From Lachnospiraceae bacterium (GTDB lineage Bacteria; Bacillota; Clostridia; Lachnospirales; Lachnospiraceae), in assembly GCA_017474455.1 (NCBI GenBank), contig JAFVHP010000011.1, positions 1 to 64,000 on the forward strand: a DNA stretch of 64,000 nucleotides, read 5' to 3'. Below are positions 17,802-27,607 of this stretch, piece after piece (positions within the stretch are counted from its first letter, which is position 1; every line of letters begins with the position of its first letter). The position numbers and the translations under genes were made by a program. Under the pieces are notes generated by a model. That model was not told where the DNA came from and searched no databases. It saw only the letters and a program-made list of their open reading frames with translations.

Positions 17802-18821
17802 GTGGTATCAATTAAAGACATTGCTTCTAAATGTAATGTATCGATTGCCACGGTCAGCAAGGCGCTCAACGGACATCATGATGTCAGTGAAGAGACCCGA
17901 GCCAGGATCCGCGAAGCGGCTCAGGAGATGGGATACATTACAAACGCTGCCGCCAGATCGCTTAAGACCAACCGGACATACAATATCGGGATCATTTTCG
18001 AAGATAACAGGAGCCTCGGACTGGCGCATGATTATTTTTCCCTGGTCCTCGGAAGCATCAGGAATGAAGCGGAGGATAAGGGCTACGATATTACCTTCAT
18101 CAGCAGGAACGTTGACAGGAAATACAGCGGTTATCTGCAGCACTGCCAGTACAGAGGTGTAGACGGAGTCATCATCGTCAACGAGGATTATGAAGATCCG
18201 ATAGTGACTGAACTGGTGCACTCCGAACTTCCGATGGTGACCATAGATCATGTTTTCAACAACAGGATCGCCGTCATGTCCGATAATTTTGAGGGTCCGA
18301 GGACGCTGGTGAAATACGCGGCCGGGATGGGGCACCGGAGGATCGCTTTTCTGCACGGTGAGGACACATCAGTCAGCGAGAACCGGCTCAGAGGGTTCTA
18401 CAGCGCCTGTGATGAAGAAGGGATCAGGGTAAGGCCGGAATATCTGGATGAGAGCTTTTACCACGACGCGCAGCAGTGCTACGAAAAAACAAAACGCCTG
18501 CTCTCGCTGGAAGAGCCGCCGACATGCATCATGTTCCCTGATGATTACTCAAGTATCGGAGGCATCAACGCCGTACGGGAAGCAGGGCTCTCCATACCGG
18601 AGGATTTATCGGTGATGGGTTATGACGGGATCGGTTATGCGGAAGTAATGAGTCCGTCCCTGACAACATACAGGCAGAATACGGAAGTGCTCGGCAGGAC
18701 GGCTGCCGCGAGGCTCATCGAACTGATCGAAAAACCAAGGACAGCGGTGCTGGACAGGATAATCGTTAAAGGCAAGATCGTGAAAGGCGGTTCAGTGGTA
18801 CCGCCGGCTTCCGGGAAATAA
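17802..18821 (+). CDS. LacI/GalR-family transcriptional regulator
   Basis: 339 residues if the GTG at 17802 is used (GGAGG 10 bases upstream; TTG at 17796 and ATG at 17778 are in frame). The N-terminal helix-turn-helix IKDIASKCNVSIATVSKALNG and hinge-helix region (NAAARSLKTNRT) are followed by a periplasmic-binding-like core (IGIIFEDN near residue 63; CIMFPDDYSS near residue 240; VMGYDGIG near residue 270). It should bind a sugar-type effector and repress nearby genes. It is directly upstream of an ABC importer, its likely target. Confidence 0.92.
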   Translation: MVSIKDIASKCNVSIATVSKALNGHHDVSEETRARIREAAQEMGYITNAAARSLKTNRTYNIGIIFEDNRSLGLAHDYFSLVLGSIRNEAEDKGYDITFISRNVDRKYSGYLQHCQYRGVDGVIIVNEDYEDPIVTELVHSELPMVTIDHVFNNRIAVMSDNFEGPRTLVKYAAGMGHRRIAFLHGEDTSVSENRLRGFYSACDEEGIRVRPEYLDESFYHDAQQCYEKTKRLLSLEEPPTCIMFPDDYSSIGGINAVREAGLSIPEDLSVMGYDGIGYAEVMSPSLTTYRQNTEVLGRTAAARLIELIEKPRTAVLDRIIVKGKIVKGGSVVPPASGK

Positions 18822-18938
18822 CGGGACAAAGAAAGATCCGCAGCCAAAGGAGCCGGACATAGAAAGGCTCAGGGCTGCTGATAATAAGCAGCAAAAAGTG
18901 GTACTTACAGTAAATGTATTCAAAGGAGGATGCACAAG

Positions 18939-20888
18939 ATGAAAAAATGGTTAGCAGCGTTTTTGGCAGCTTCTCTTTGCCTGACTGCTCTTGCCGGCTG
19001 TGCTTCTGCAGGAGCAGCAGCACCGGCAGCGGCTCCGGCTGAAGAAGCGGCAGTCGAGGAAGCAGCTCCCGCAGCAGAAGAAGCGGCTCCCGCAGCAGAA
19101 GAAGCAGCTCCGGCCGAGGAAGCGGCAGTTGAAGAAGCAGCTCCCGCAGCGGAAGAAGCGGCAGCTCCCGTCACAGACCTTCCCCGCAACGAGACCCTGT
19201 ACTTCGCAGGCCAGCAGTGGGGCACTGTAAACAGCTGGAACGTAGTTGGTACGAACCAGAACAATTCCATGGCGATCGCCGGCGGCCCTTCCGGATATCG
19301 CACACTGATGTTTGAGACCCTTTACATGTACAACTTCATGGACGGCTCCCTTAAGGGACTCCTTGCCAATGATGATTATGCATGGAACGACGATATGACA
19401 CAGCTTACGCTGACCATCAAGGATGCGGCGAAGTGGTCTGACGGCACACCCGTTACCGCTGCTGACGTAGTCCGTACATGGGATATCGGTGTTGAGATCA
19501 ACAACGGTACAGGCGCAGGCTACAAGTCCTATATCGATTCGATCGAAGCTGACGGCCAGAAGCTGACCATCAATGCTGCAGTTAACGAAGACGGACAGCC
19601 GGTCAACCCTCTGAAGGTCCTTGACTTCCTGACAGGCGTACCGATCGCTCAGGCTGCATGGCTTGACGTACTCTATGACCGCTGCGGCGGCGATGCCGTT
19701 ACTATCCTGAACGATCCCGGTGAAGACGTTGTCTGGTCCGGCCCTTATACAAAGTATTATGCTGATGACCAGAAGGTCGTCCTTGTCCGTGATGACAATT
19801 ACTGGGGCCAGGATGCTTCCATGTGGGGCAAGCTCCCTGTTCCGAAGTATATCGCACATGCCATTTATGCAGACAACCCGGCAGGTGAGACAGCTCTGAA
19901 GGCCGGCGAAGTTGATGTCTGCCAGCAGTTCATCGGCAACGTACAGAATCTGTGGCTGGAAGATGATCTTCCGATCTCCACATACTATGATGAAGCTCCT
20001 TACGGCGTCTGCCTTACAATGCCTACAGCATGGTACAACATGAACATCCCGGTCATCGCCGAGAATCCCGCGCTCCGCAAGGCTATCGCTATGGCTGTTG
20101 ACTATGACACCATCATCGCAAACGCCATGACGAACCAGAGCCCTTCCTTTGCGGATGTTCCCCGTTCCCTTATGAACCCTACAGACGGTGAGCAGGCTCT
20201 CTACAACCATGACGAAGTTGCTGACCTTCAGTGGGCAGGCATGGACTATGACGGCGCAAACGCTCTGCTCGACGAAGCAGGCCTTGTTGATACTGACAAC
20301 GACGGCTATCGTGAATACAACGGCGAGAAGATCACCCTCAACGCTGTCTACCCTAACGGCTGGACAGACTGGCAGGCTTCCATGGAAGTCGTTGCCGCCG
20401 CCGGCGAAAAGATCGGTATCGAGATCACGACCCTGTATCCTGAATGGTCCATCTATCAGACTGTATTCGTAAATCCCAACCAGACTGAGTACCAGATCTT
20501 CATGTGGTCTCCTGAAGCTGCTTCTCCTTCCAACCCCTGGACTCGTGTAAACCAGTTCTTCGGCGAAGAGTTCCTTGGACTTGAGAACAACTGGAGCGGC
20601 AACTGGGGCCAGTATGAGAACGCTGAAGCCAACGAGCTCCTGAAGAAGATCCCTGTAACGACAGACGAAGAAGAACTTAAGAGCCTGTATACAGAACTTA
20701 CAAAGATCTATCTGACCGAAGTTCCCAGCTTCTCACTTATGTATCGTCCTTCTCTGTTCCACGCTGTAAACGAGAGCGTATGGACAAATTATCCTTCAGG
20801 CGATGACGGCCGCAATATCCCTCCGGCAGACTGCACGGACGGTTATGGTATCGCAGCCCTCTATGAACTTGAACTGGTCAATCCGTGA
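18939..20888 (+). CDS. Family 5 (Opp/Dpp-type) solute-binding lipoprotein
   Basis: 649 residues. The ATG at 18939 is used, with AAAGGAGG eight bases upstream. Signal with Cys in ALAGC (about 23), then an Ala/Glu/Pro-rich linker of roughly 50 residues, then a full SBP family 5 domain: ETLYMYNF near 125, LTIKDAAKWSDGTPVTAADV near 155, and a C-terminal YTELTKIYLTEVPSFSLMYRP. It should capture peptides or oligosaccharides for the downstream importer. An intrinsic terminator separates it from the permease genes, so the binding protein can be made in excess. Confidence 0.92.
   Translation: MKKWLAAFLAASLCLTALAGCASAGAAAPAAAPAEEAAVEEAAPAAEEAAPAAEEAAPAEEAAVEEAAPAAEEAAAPVTDLPRNETLYFAGQQWGTVNSWNVVGTNQNNSMAIAGGPSGYRTLMFETLYMYNFMDGSLKGLLANDDYAWNDDMTQLTLTIKDAAKWSDGTPVTAADVVRTWDIGVEINNGTGAGYKSYIDSIEADGQKLTINAAVNEDGQPVNPLKVLDFLTGVPIAQAAWLDVLYDRCGGDAVTILNDPGEDVVWSGPYTKYYADDQKVVLVRDDNYWGQDASMWGKLPVPKYIAHAIYADNPAGETALKAGEVDVCQQFIGNVQNLWLEDDLPISTYYDEAPYGVCLTMPTAWYNMNIPVIAENPALRKAIAMAVDYDTIIANAMTNQSPSFADVPRSLMNPTDGEQALYNHDEVADLQWAGMDYDGANALLDEAGLVDTDNDGYREYNGEKITLNAVYPNGWTDWQASMEVVAAAGEKIGIEITTLYPEWSIYQTVFVNPNQTEYQIFMWSPEAASPSNPWTRVNQFFGEEFLGLENNWSGNWGQYENAEANELLKKIPVTTDEEELKSLYTELTKIYLTEVPSFSLMYRPSLFHAVNESVWTNYPSGDDGRNIPPADCTDGYGIAALYELELVNP
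19010..19172 (+). repeat. Imperfect in-frame repeat encoding an Ala/Glu linker
   Basis: Units of the type GAAGCAGCTCCCGCAGCAGAA recur with small changes about six times, coding for blocks such as EEAAPAAEEAAP and EEAAVEEAAP. They form a charged spacer between the lipid anchor and the binding domain. Slippage at such repeats would alter its length. Confidence 0.8.
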
Positions 20889-20948
20889 TCAGGCTGATAA
20901 CAGTATAAGAGAGTCAACAGTGGTAACTGACTGATAACGGGTAATGAA

Positions 20949-20999
20949 CGGGACTGCTGCACCGGCATGCAAGTGCTGGGGCGCAGTCCCGCTCTTTTT
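20949..20999 (+). terminator. Intercistronic intrinsic terminator
   Basis: CGGGACTGC (20949-20957) pairs exactly with GCAGTCCCG (20983-20991), followed by CTCTTTTT. It lies between the binding-protein gene and the permeases and should reduce read-through. Confidence 0.85.
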
Positions 21000-21014
21000 A
21001 AGGGAGAGGGATTT

Positions 21015-22019
21015 ATGAAAGGCTACAGAAAATACTTCAGGAAAAAGATCATCTGGTTCCTGATCACGTTTGTCGTAGCGGTCACATTGAACTTTGTCCT
21101 GCCGAGACTCATGCCTGCTGATCCGGTCGCCGCGATCACGGGAAAGATGGCACAGGGCATGACGGATGCCAGTGCTGTCCAGGAGATCTATAAACGATAT
21201 GAGGAAGAGTTCGGTACGAATAAACCGATGTGGCAGCAGTTTTTTATCTTTGTCAAGAACATGTTCAGGGGCGATTTGGGGACATCTTTTTCACAGTATC
21301 CCCGGAAAGTCAGCGACATCATATCCAGCGCGATCGGCTGGACCATCGCGCTGCAGTTCCCGGCCATCATAGTCGGGTGGATCCTGGGCAACCTGCTCGG
21401 TGCCCTGGCGGCTTACGTCCGGAAAGGGTTTGATAAAGTACTCCTTCCGATCTCCATTTTCATCAGCAACGTCCCGGCCTTCGGCATGGCGGTCATCCTG
21501 CTGGTGCTGTTCGGCGTCAAGTGGAAGATCGCGCCTATTTCCGGCGGTTACAATTTCGATATGATCCCCAATTTCAGCTGGTCATTCATCAAATCGGTCA
21601 TCTCGCATTACCAGCTGCCGTTCTGGTCGATCGTCCTGATCTCGATAGGCGGGCAGGCGATCGGCATGCGTTCTATGTCGATATATGAACTCAATGCTGA
21701 CTATGTTAAATATGCCCGCTTCCTGGGCATTAAAGATACGAAGATCGTCGGATACGTTTTCCGAAATGCCATGCTGCCGCAGATCACAGGCCTTGCCCTT
21801 TCGATCGGTACAATGATCGGCGGTGCCCTTGTCGCAGAGATCATCTTCAGTTATCCGGGACTGGGCAGTACGATGTATTCCGCCGTCACGGCGGCCGATT
21901 ATCCGCTGATATCCGCTACAACGCTGATCATCACTATCATGGTCCTGATCGTCACGTTCCTTCTGGATATCGTTTACGGTTTTATCGATCCCCGTGTCAA
22001 AGCGGCGCAGTTCGATTAA
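21015..22019 (+). CDS. Opp/Dpp-type ABC permease, DppB-like
   Basis: 334 residues from ATG at 21015 (GGGAGAGGG upstream). Six hydrophobic helices are expected; the first is at about 12-30. The cytoplasmic coupling motif (EAA loop) is seen around [22 protein letters not shown] (split reading; about residues 232-253). It matches the BPD_transp_1 family. Second gene of the importer operon, 18 bases before the next permease. Confidence 0.9.
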   Translation: MKGYRKYFRKKIIWFLITFVVAVTLNFVLPRLMPADPVAAITGKMAQGMTDASAVQEIYKRYEEEFGTNKPMWQQFFIFVKNMFRGDLGTSFSQYPRKVSDIISSAIGWTIALQFPAIIVGWILGNLLGALAAYVRKGFDKVLLPISIFISNVPAFGMAVILLVLFGVKWKIAPISGGYNFDMIPNFSWSFIKSVISHYQLPFWSIVLISIGGQAIGMRSMSIYELNADYVKYARFLGIKDTKIVGYVFRNAMLPQITGLALSIGTMIGGALVAEIIFSYPGLGSTMYSAVTAADYPLISATTLIITIMVLIVTFLLDIVYGFIDPRVKAAQFD

Positions 22020-22037
22020 GGGAAGGAGGATGCGGAT

Positions 22038-23282
22038 ATGAAAAATCTGTTAAGAAATTTACTCCATTCTTCCAAGTTTGTGGCAGGTGCGCTGATCTTT
22101 ATCCTGATCCTTTTGACGATATTCATCTATCCCCTGATGTTTCCGGGGAATCCGCTGGAGATGATCGGTGTCGGTACTTTTGCCAAACCCGGGACCTATG
22201 TTTCGGCTTATGATGCCGTGACCAGCAAAAAAGAGACCCTGCGTCTTTCCGATGCGGACGACAAACGTCTGGCTGCGCGGCTTTCATACGAAGATAAGAT
22301 CTCCATGACCGAATGGCTCACTGCCGCCGGTTTCGATATCTCTGACCTGGATCTGGATGATACGGATGAGCTGCTGGATATGTGGCATGCGAACTATTCG
22401 CCGGATATCAAACCGAAGGGGATGATCAAGGCCAAGCTCAATTACTTTAAGCGTCTGAACAATTCGCTTCTGGAAATGAGCGGCAGTGATAATTATCTGG
22501 TCATCGACAGAACGGATGAAGGCGACGAGGTCAAGAGCAAGATAAACAAAACTGACTACGTCAACGTCAAGGATATCGCGAATACCAAGACGCTGCCTCT
22601 GGGAACGGACAACTTCGGCCGAGACGTGCTGAAGGAACTTGTCTCCGCCGCGAAAACATCTTTGCAGATCGGCTTTATCGCCGGTATCGTGGCGACACTG
22701 ATCGGTCTGACCCTGGGACTGCTCGCCGGGTATCTCGGCGGATTTGCTGATGACATCATTATGTTCATCACGAACATTTTTACCGTTATCCCCGGATTTG
22801 TACTGCTGATCCTGATCGCCTATTCCATCGGGCAGGATCAGAGAGGTCCGGCCGTCGTCGCGCTGGTCATCGGTCTGACCAGCTGGACATGGACCTGCCG
22901 TTCCGTGCGTTCCCAGGTCATCTCGCTCCGGAACCGTGACCATGTCAATCTGTCCCGTCTGTCGGGGCACAGTCTGGTCAGGATCATCCTTACGGACATC
23001 CTGCCGTACATCGCTTCCTATGTCGTGATGGCGTTTATCCTCCAGGTCTCCTCGGGTATCCTAAGCGAAGCACAGCTCTCGCTCCTGGGCCTCGGTCCCA
23101 AGACGACAGAGCGGGCGACCCTGGGCCTGATGATGAACTGGGCAATGCTCTATTCGGCGCACACGAACGGTTCCTGGTGGGCTTACTTCCCTGTGATCCT
23201 GACTATAACGCTCATCTCGTTCTCGCTGAACCTGATGAATACGGGTCTGGACCAGGTGTTCAACCCCGCACTGCGCGATTAA
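22038..23282 (+). CDS. Opp/Dpp-type ABC permease, DppC-like, with long outer insert
   Basis: 414 residues, longer than the usual 280-310. After helix 1 (about 13-37) comes a soluble stretch of about 145 residues rich in Asp and Lys, then [15 protein letters not shown] (about 190), which in typical DppC proteins follows helix 1 closely, then five helices with the EAA loop near [13 protein letters not shown] (about 305). The extra outer domain could dock the binding protein. AAGGAGG precedes the ATG. It is 10 bases before the ATPase gene. Confidence 0.88.
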   Translation: MKNLLRNLLHSSKFVAGALIFILILLTIFIYPLMFPGNPLEMIGVGTFAKPGTYVSAYDAVTSKKETLRLSDADDKRLAARLSYEDKISMTEWLTAAGFDISDLDLDDTDELLDMWHANYSPDIKPKGMIKAKLNYFKRLNNSLLEMSGSDNYLVIDRTDEGDEVKSKINKTDYVNVKDIANTKTLPLGTDNFGRDVLKELVSAAKTSLQIGFIAGIVATLIGLTLGLLAGYLGGFADDIIMFITNIFTVIPGFVLLILIAYSIGQDQRGPAVVALVIGLTSWTWTCRSVRSQVISLRNRDHVNLSRLSGHSLVRIILTDILPYIASYVVMAFILQVSSGILSEAQLSLLGLGPKTTERATLGLMMNWAMLYSAHTNGSWWAYFPVILTITLISFSLNLMNTGLDQVFNPALRD

Positions 23283-23292
23283 GGAGGACACG

Positions 23293-24299
23293 ATGGGAAA
23301 AGTAATCTTAGAGGTCAGAGACCTGAAGACAAAATATGTTACCCGCTTCCATGAAGACGTATATGCGGTCGACGGAGTATCATTCAAGATCGAAGAAGGC
23401 AAATCCCTCGGTGTAGCCGGAGAATCCGGCTGCGGCAAGTCCACGCTTGCACTTTCCATGATGGGCTATTATTTTCCGCCCCTGCACTACATGAGCGGCG
23501 ATATCATTATCGACGGCAAGAATATCTCGGGCATGGATCCGGATACTGTACGCAAGACCATCCTGGGCACGGAGATCGCCTATATCCCGCAGGCGGCCAT
23601 GAACGCCCTGAACCCGACGAGGCGGATCATCCGCTTCATCGAAGACGTTGTCCGCGTACATGATCCGAAAGCCACGTCCAAAGAGATCCGTGATATGGCG
23701 GAGAGCCGTTTCGCAGAGCTTGGGCTGCCGGCTGACGTTCTCGACAAATACGCCGTGGAGCTGTCGGGCGGCATGAAGCAGCGTACCGTTATCGCTGTGT
23801 CCACGATCCTTTCACCGAAGGTCCTGATCGCGGACGAACCTTCCAGTGCGCTGGACGTCACGAGCCAGAAGATGGTCATCAAAATGATGAAGGGCATGAT
23901 GGAAAAGGGTATGTCCGTTCCATGCTTTTCATTACCCACGAGCTGCCGCTGCTTTACAACGTGACCGACGACATCATGGTCATGTATGCCGGCCAGATCG
24001 TGGAAAAGGGCACCGCGAAGGAAATGGTATTCGATCCGGTGCACCCTTATTCCCATGGACTGATGGGTTCGATCCTTGTACCAGAAGAGGGGACCCGCGG
24101 CATGAAGATCACGGCGATCCCCGGGACACCCCCGAACCTGAAAAAACCGCCGCAGGGCTGCCGCTTCGCAGAGCGCTGCAAATACGCAACGCCGGAGTGC
24201 AGATATTCGGGTATTCCTGACAGGGCTTTCGGCGAAGGACGTTCCTACAGGTGCCTGAAGTCGGTGGAAGAGCTGAAGGAGGTGTATCAGAATGAGTGA
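23293..24299 (+). pseudogene. Opp/Dpp-type ATPase, DppD-like, frameshifted
   Basis: The first frame (23293-23964) has Walker [10 protein letters not shown] (about 45), Q-loop YIPQAAM, signature LSGGMKQR (about 158) and Walker [12 protein letters not shown], but shifts after EKGMSV. The H-loop (LFITHE), the D-loop region's continuation and the C-terminal oligopeptide-ABC domain with its Cys cluster ([15 protein letters not shown]) lie in another frame from 23922. One change near 23918-23921 (such as loss of CC) would restore about 335 codons. AAAAGGGT upstream fits a minus-one slippery pattern on paper but is not a known strong site. The other importer genes are intact, so a sequence error or a recent lesion is most likely. 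Confidence 0.8.
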
Positions 24300-25125
24300 A
24301 CAGGAACGTAAGGACTATTCGAATGCACCGATGTGCCTTTCCGGCAAAGGGGTCACCAGAGTTTTCGGAATCGGTGATAAAAAGAAAGTCGCGGTCGACC
24401 ATGTGGACTTTGAATTCCATGAAGGAGAGTTCGTCTCCATCGTGGGCGAATCCGGCTCCGGAAAGACGACGCTGGCCAAGATGCTCCTCGGCCTTCTGAG
24501 CCAGACGGAAGGAGAGATCTATTTCCAGGGCGAGCTCCGGGATCTTTCCGGCGAACGTAAAAAGAAACAGTACTGGAAGGGGATCCAGGCTATCTTCCAG
24601 GATCCGTTCTCCACGTACAATACTTTCCAGAAGATCGATTCGGTGCTGCTGGACTGCATCAATATGCGGGGCGGGAAGAACCTCCCCAAAGAAAAGAAGA
24701 TAGAAATGATGACCGAAGCCTGCAGCTTCGTTAATCTTAAGTACGCCGAGCTTACCAACAAGTATCCCTTTGAGCTCTCCGGCGGCCAGATGCAGAGGCT
24801 GATGATCGCGCGTATCTTCCTGTTAAAGCCGAAGATCCTCCTGGCTGACGAGCCGACTTCTATGGTCGATGCCTGCTCCCGTGCCACGATCCTCGACATG
24901 CTTCTGAACCTTCGTGACGAGACCGGCATGACGATCATTTTCATCACCCATGATATCGGCCTTGCCTACTATATCTCGGATACCATTTATATCATGGAGC
25001 ATGGCAAGTTCGTTGAAAGCGGCTTTGCGGAAGACGTCATCATTAATCCGAAGGCGGATTACACCAAGCGCCTGATCAGCGACGTACCGAAGATCCATGA
25101 GGAGTGGGATCTGTCAACAGTGTAA
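24292..25125 (+). CDS. Opp/Dpp-type ATPase, DppF-like
   Basis: 277 residues. Walker [11 protein letters not shown] (about 54-63), Q-loop [11 protein letters not shown] (about 100), signature ELSGGQMQR (about 160), Walker [14 protein letters not shown] (about 182) and H-loop IFITHD (about 215). The start overlaps the previous ATPase by eight bases with GAAGGAGG ahead. It powers uptake together with the DppD-like subunit; the usual C-terminal zinc-like Cys extension is short or absent. Last gene of the importer operon. Confidence 0.92.
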   Translation: MSEQERKDYSNAPMCLSGKGVTRVFGIGDKKKVAVDHVDFEFHEGEFVSIVGESGSGKTTLAKMLLGLLSQTEGEIYFQGELRDLSGERKKKQYWKGIQAIFQDPFSTYNTFQKIDSVLLDCINMRGGKNLPKEKKIEMMTEACSFVNLKYAELTNKYPFELSGGQMQRLMIARIFLLKPKILLADEPTSMVDACSRATILDMLLNLRDETGMTIIFITHDIGLAYYISDTIYIMEHGKFVESGFAEDVIINPKADYTKRLISDVPKIHEEWDLSTV

Positions 25126-25152
25126 ATGACCTTATCATTAAGGTAAATGAAC

Positions 25153-25186
25153 GGAGCGCGCCGGAATTACCGGTGCGCTCTTTTTT
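25153..25186 (+). terminator. Intrinsic terminator with glycine-riboswitch-like lead-in
   Basis: GAGCGCGCCGG pairs with CCGGTGCGCTC, then TTTTTT. The 21 bases at 25141-25161 are identical to 30485-30505 at the end of the glycine riboswitch. Confidence 0.85.
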
Positions 25187-25287
25187 CATCTCTTAATTCT
25201 ATCTTAATACCGCCGCCGGATACCTTAATGTCATCTTTGCAGGGCATACCATAAAATGATGCTGCAGTTGATGAAAAGAGGAATCTT

Positions 25288-26622
25288 ATGGCCGTCCGTT
25301 CTTTTAGGAAAAAGCTGTCTCCCTTCCAGATCGTCATCCTGGGCTTTGTGGGGGTGATCCTGACCGGGACATTTCTGCTGATGCTTCCGGTGTCGGTAAA
25401 AGGCGGGCAGGGTGCATCAATGGAAGATGCCCTGTTCACTGCAACGTCGGCGGTCTGTGTCACGGGGCTGGTCGTAAAGGATACGTCCCTGTACTGGTCC
25501 GGATTCGGCCAGGCTGTCATCCTGATGCTGATCCAGACAGGGGGCCTCGGGATCGTTTCTGTTTCCGCGTTTATCGCCATGCTTGCCGGAAGGAAGATAA
25601 CGCTGCTGCAGCGCAGTCTGCTGCAGGACAATTTCTCTGCACACCAGATCGGCGGGATCGTAAAAACGACCGGCTTTATCTTCAGGACCGCGCTGATGGC
25701 AGAAGCAGCCGGGGCGCTGCTCATGCTTCCGTCTTTCTGCAGACAGTTCGGACGTCACGGAATATGGATGGCGGTATTTCATTCGGTCTCCGCGTTCTGC
25801 AATGCGGGTTTTGACGTTATGGGTGACAGGACCGGGGCTTTTTCCTCGCTGACACATTTTGCCCGCGACCCCGGAGTCGTGATCCCGGTCTGCCTTCTGA
25901 TCATCACTGGCGGTATCGGATTTATCACCTGGAAGGACATTGCCGAGAACGGGCTCCGTTTCCGCCGTTACAGGATGCAGAGCAAAGTCGTTCTCGCAGC
26001 GACCGGGCTTTTGATCGCTGTTCCGGCGCTCTTACTGTTTTTATTTGAGTATGAAGGGAGCGGAATGGCGGACCGCTTCCTTGTTTCCCTTTTCCAGGCA
26101 GTAACGCCCAGGACGGCAGGTTTTAATACGGCGTCTCTTGTTTCCCTTTCGGGGACGGGGCGCATGCTGCTGATCATCCTGATGCTGATCGGCGGATCCC
26201 CGGGATCGACCGCGGGAGGTATGAAAACAACGACGGCAGCCGTACTTCTGGCAAACGCTTCTTCCGTATTCCAGAAAAAAAAGAGCGCCCAGCTATTCGG
26301 AAGGAGGATAGAAGAAGGAACCGTCCAGAATGCAGCGACACTGTTCATCATGTATCTTACCCTGCCGGCCGTCAGCGCAGCTGTCATCAGCCTGGCAGAA
26401 GGTCTTCCGGTCGGCGACTGCCTGTTTGAAACAGTTTCCGCTGTCGGTACAGTCGGCCTGTCCATGGGGATCACGCCTTCGCTCGGCCTTATCTCGCGGA
26501 TGTTGCTTATCCTGCTGATGTTCTTCGGGAGGGTCGGAGGACTGAAACTGATATATGCCGCCGTTAACGCGAAAAACACAGGCGTGTCCCAGCGGCCGGT
26601 CGAAAAGATCATTGTCGGATGA
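25288..26622 (+). CDS. trkH: TrkH/KtrB-type potassium transporter membrane subunit
   Basis: 444 residues with about eight to ten hydrophobic segments. Four pore-loop repeats are recognisable: TATSAVCVTGL (about 50), FHSVSAFCNAGFD (about 163), AVTPRTAGFNT (about 272) and ETVSAVGTVGLSMG (about 385), and the motif GGSPGSTAGGMKT (about 305) is typical of the TrkH/KtrB family. It conducts potassium inward under control of the TrkA subunit encoded six bases downstream. It opens the potassium operon. Confidence 0.93.
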   Translation: MAVRSFRKKLSPFQIVILGFVGVILTGTFLLMLPVSVKGGQGASMEDALFTATSAVCVTGLVVKDTSLYWSGFGQAVILMLIQTGGLGIVSVSAFIAMLAGRKITLLQRSLLQDNFSAHQIGGIVKTTGFIFRTALMAEAAGALLMLPSFCRQFGRHGIWMAVFHSVSAFCNAGFDVMGDRTGAFSSLTHFARDPGVVIPVCLLIITGGIGFITWKDIAENGLRFRRYRMQSKVVLAATGLLIAVPALLLFLFEYEGSGMADRFLVSLFQAVTPRTAGFNTASLVSLSGTGRMLLIILMLIGGSPGSTAGGMKTTTAAVLLANASSVFQKKKSAQLFGRRIEEGTVQNAATLFIMYLTLPAVSAAVISLAEGLPVGDCLFETVSAVGTVGLSMGITPSLGLISRMLLILLMFFGRVGGLKLIYAAVNAKNTGVSQRPVEKIIVG

Positions 26623-26628
26623 GGTGAT

Positions 26629-27282
26629 ATGAAAATGAAATCCATACTGCTGATCGGTATCAATCATTTCGGGACCATGATCGCGAAGCAGCTGTATGAT
26701 CTCGGACACCAGGTAATGGCGGTGGACCGGGATGAAGAGAGGGTCAACGCCATTCTGCCTTTTGTCACGGACGCGCAGATCGGCGACAGTACGAACGAAG
26801 CCTTCCTGCGGTCTCTCGGGATCAATAATTTCGATGTCTGCATCGTAACGATAGGCAGCGATTTCCAAAGCTCGCTGGAGACCACGTCCCTGCTCAAGGA
26901 ACTGGGCGGAAAGCTTGTCGTCTCCCGGGCTGACAGGGAGGTCCAGGCGAAATTCCTGCTCAGGAACGGCGCGGACGAGGTGGTCAATCCGGAAAAGCAG
27001 GTCGCCGAGTGGGCGGCCATCCGCTACGCGTCCAACCATATCCTGGACTATATCAGGCTGGATGACGCGCATGCCATTTATGAAGTGTCCGTTCCGAAAG
27101 AATGGATCGGAAAATCAGTCGGGCAGATAGATATACGTAAACGCTACGGGATCAATATAATGGCCGTCAAGCAGAGCGGGGTGATCAATCTTTCCGTAAT
27201 GCCGGAAACGATCCTGAACGGCAGCATGACGATGCTTGTGCTCGGAGAGCGCAGGTCCCTGCAGAAGTGTTTCAAGATATAG
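26629..27282 (+). CDS. trkA: TrkA/KtrA-type potassium channel gating subunit
   Basis: 217 residues. The RCK N-terminal Rossmann domain shows ILLIGINHFGTMIAKQL (about 5-21), an acidic DRDEER (about 35-40) that contacts the nucleotide and DAQIGDSTNEAFL (about 50-62); an RCK-C domain follows (about 135-217). It binds NAD(H)/ATP and opens or closes TrkH. GGTIN-type glycine spacing is altered (GINHFG). GAGGTG precedes the start. It ends in TAG at 27280. Confidence 0.9.
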   Translation: MKMKSILLIGINHFGTMIAKQLYDLGHQVMAVDRDEERVNAILPFVTDAQIGDSTNEAFLRSLGINNFDVCIVTIGSDFQSSLETTSLLKELGGKLVVSRADREVQAKFLLRNGADEVVNPEKQVAEWAAIRYASNHILDYIRLDDAHAIYEVSVPKEWIGKSVGQIDIRKRYGINIMAVKQSGVINLSVMPETILNGSMTMLVLGERRSLQKCFKI

Positions 27283-27314
27283 TATTTCTCTGAGCGATAA
27301 AGGAGATGATCCAC

Positions 27315-27548
27315 GTGGAAGATATTCTGCTGGCAGTAACGGTGATCGCCTTTTCTGTCTTCGGTTTATATATGGCATCCCATCTGGACAGATTCATAGA
27401 CAGGATCTGCCTTTCGTTTCAGAGACCGCAGGAACCGGAAGGCAGGATCTGCATCACCGGAACAAAAGAGAAGAGTATAGAGACGATCGACCCCCGGATC
27501 ATCGAATACCTTGAAGAAGCCGGATTCAATGTCAGATTTGAACCATGA
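27315..27548 (+). CDS. Small single-pass membrane protein of the potassium operon
   Basis: 77 residues from GTG at 27315, nine bases after AGGAG; an ATG at 27306 lies right against the ribosome site and is unlikely. One hydrophobic helix (about 3-20, ILLAVTVIAFSVFGLYMA) precedes a charged cytosolic part. I know no family name. Its place between trkA and the kdpD-like gene suggests a role in potassium transport or sensing, as inference. Confidence 0.65.
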   Translation: MEDILLAVTVIAFSVFGLYMASHLDRFIDRICLSFQRPQEPEGRICITGTKEKSIETIDPRIIEYLEEAGFNVRFEP

Positions 27549-27607
27549 CAGGAGAAAAAGGCCGCAGTCTGTGGTATAAATATTAAGCAGATGAAAGAGG
27601 TGAAGGT

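Noticed and set aside
23902..23910. Programmed minus-one frameshifting in the ATPase gene
   Set aside because: The heptamer only fits the loosest slippery pattern, no following stem was evident, and ABC importer ATPases are not known to use it. A simple indel is more likely.
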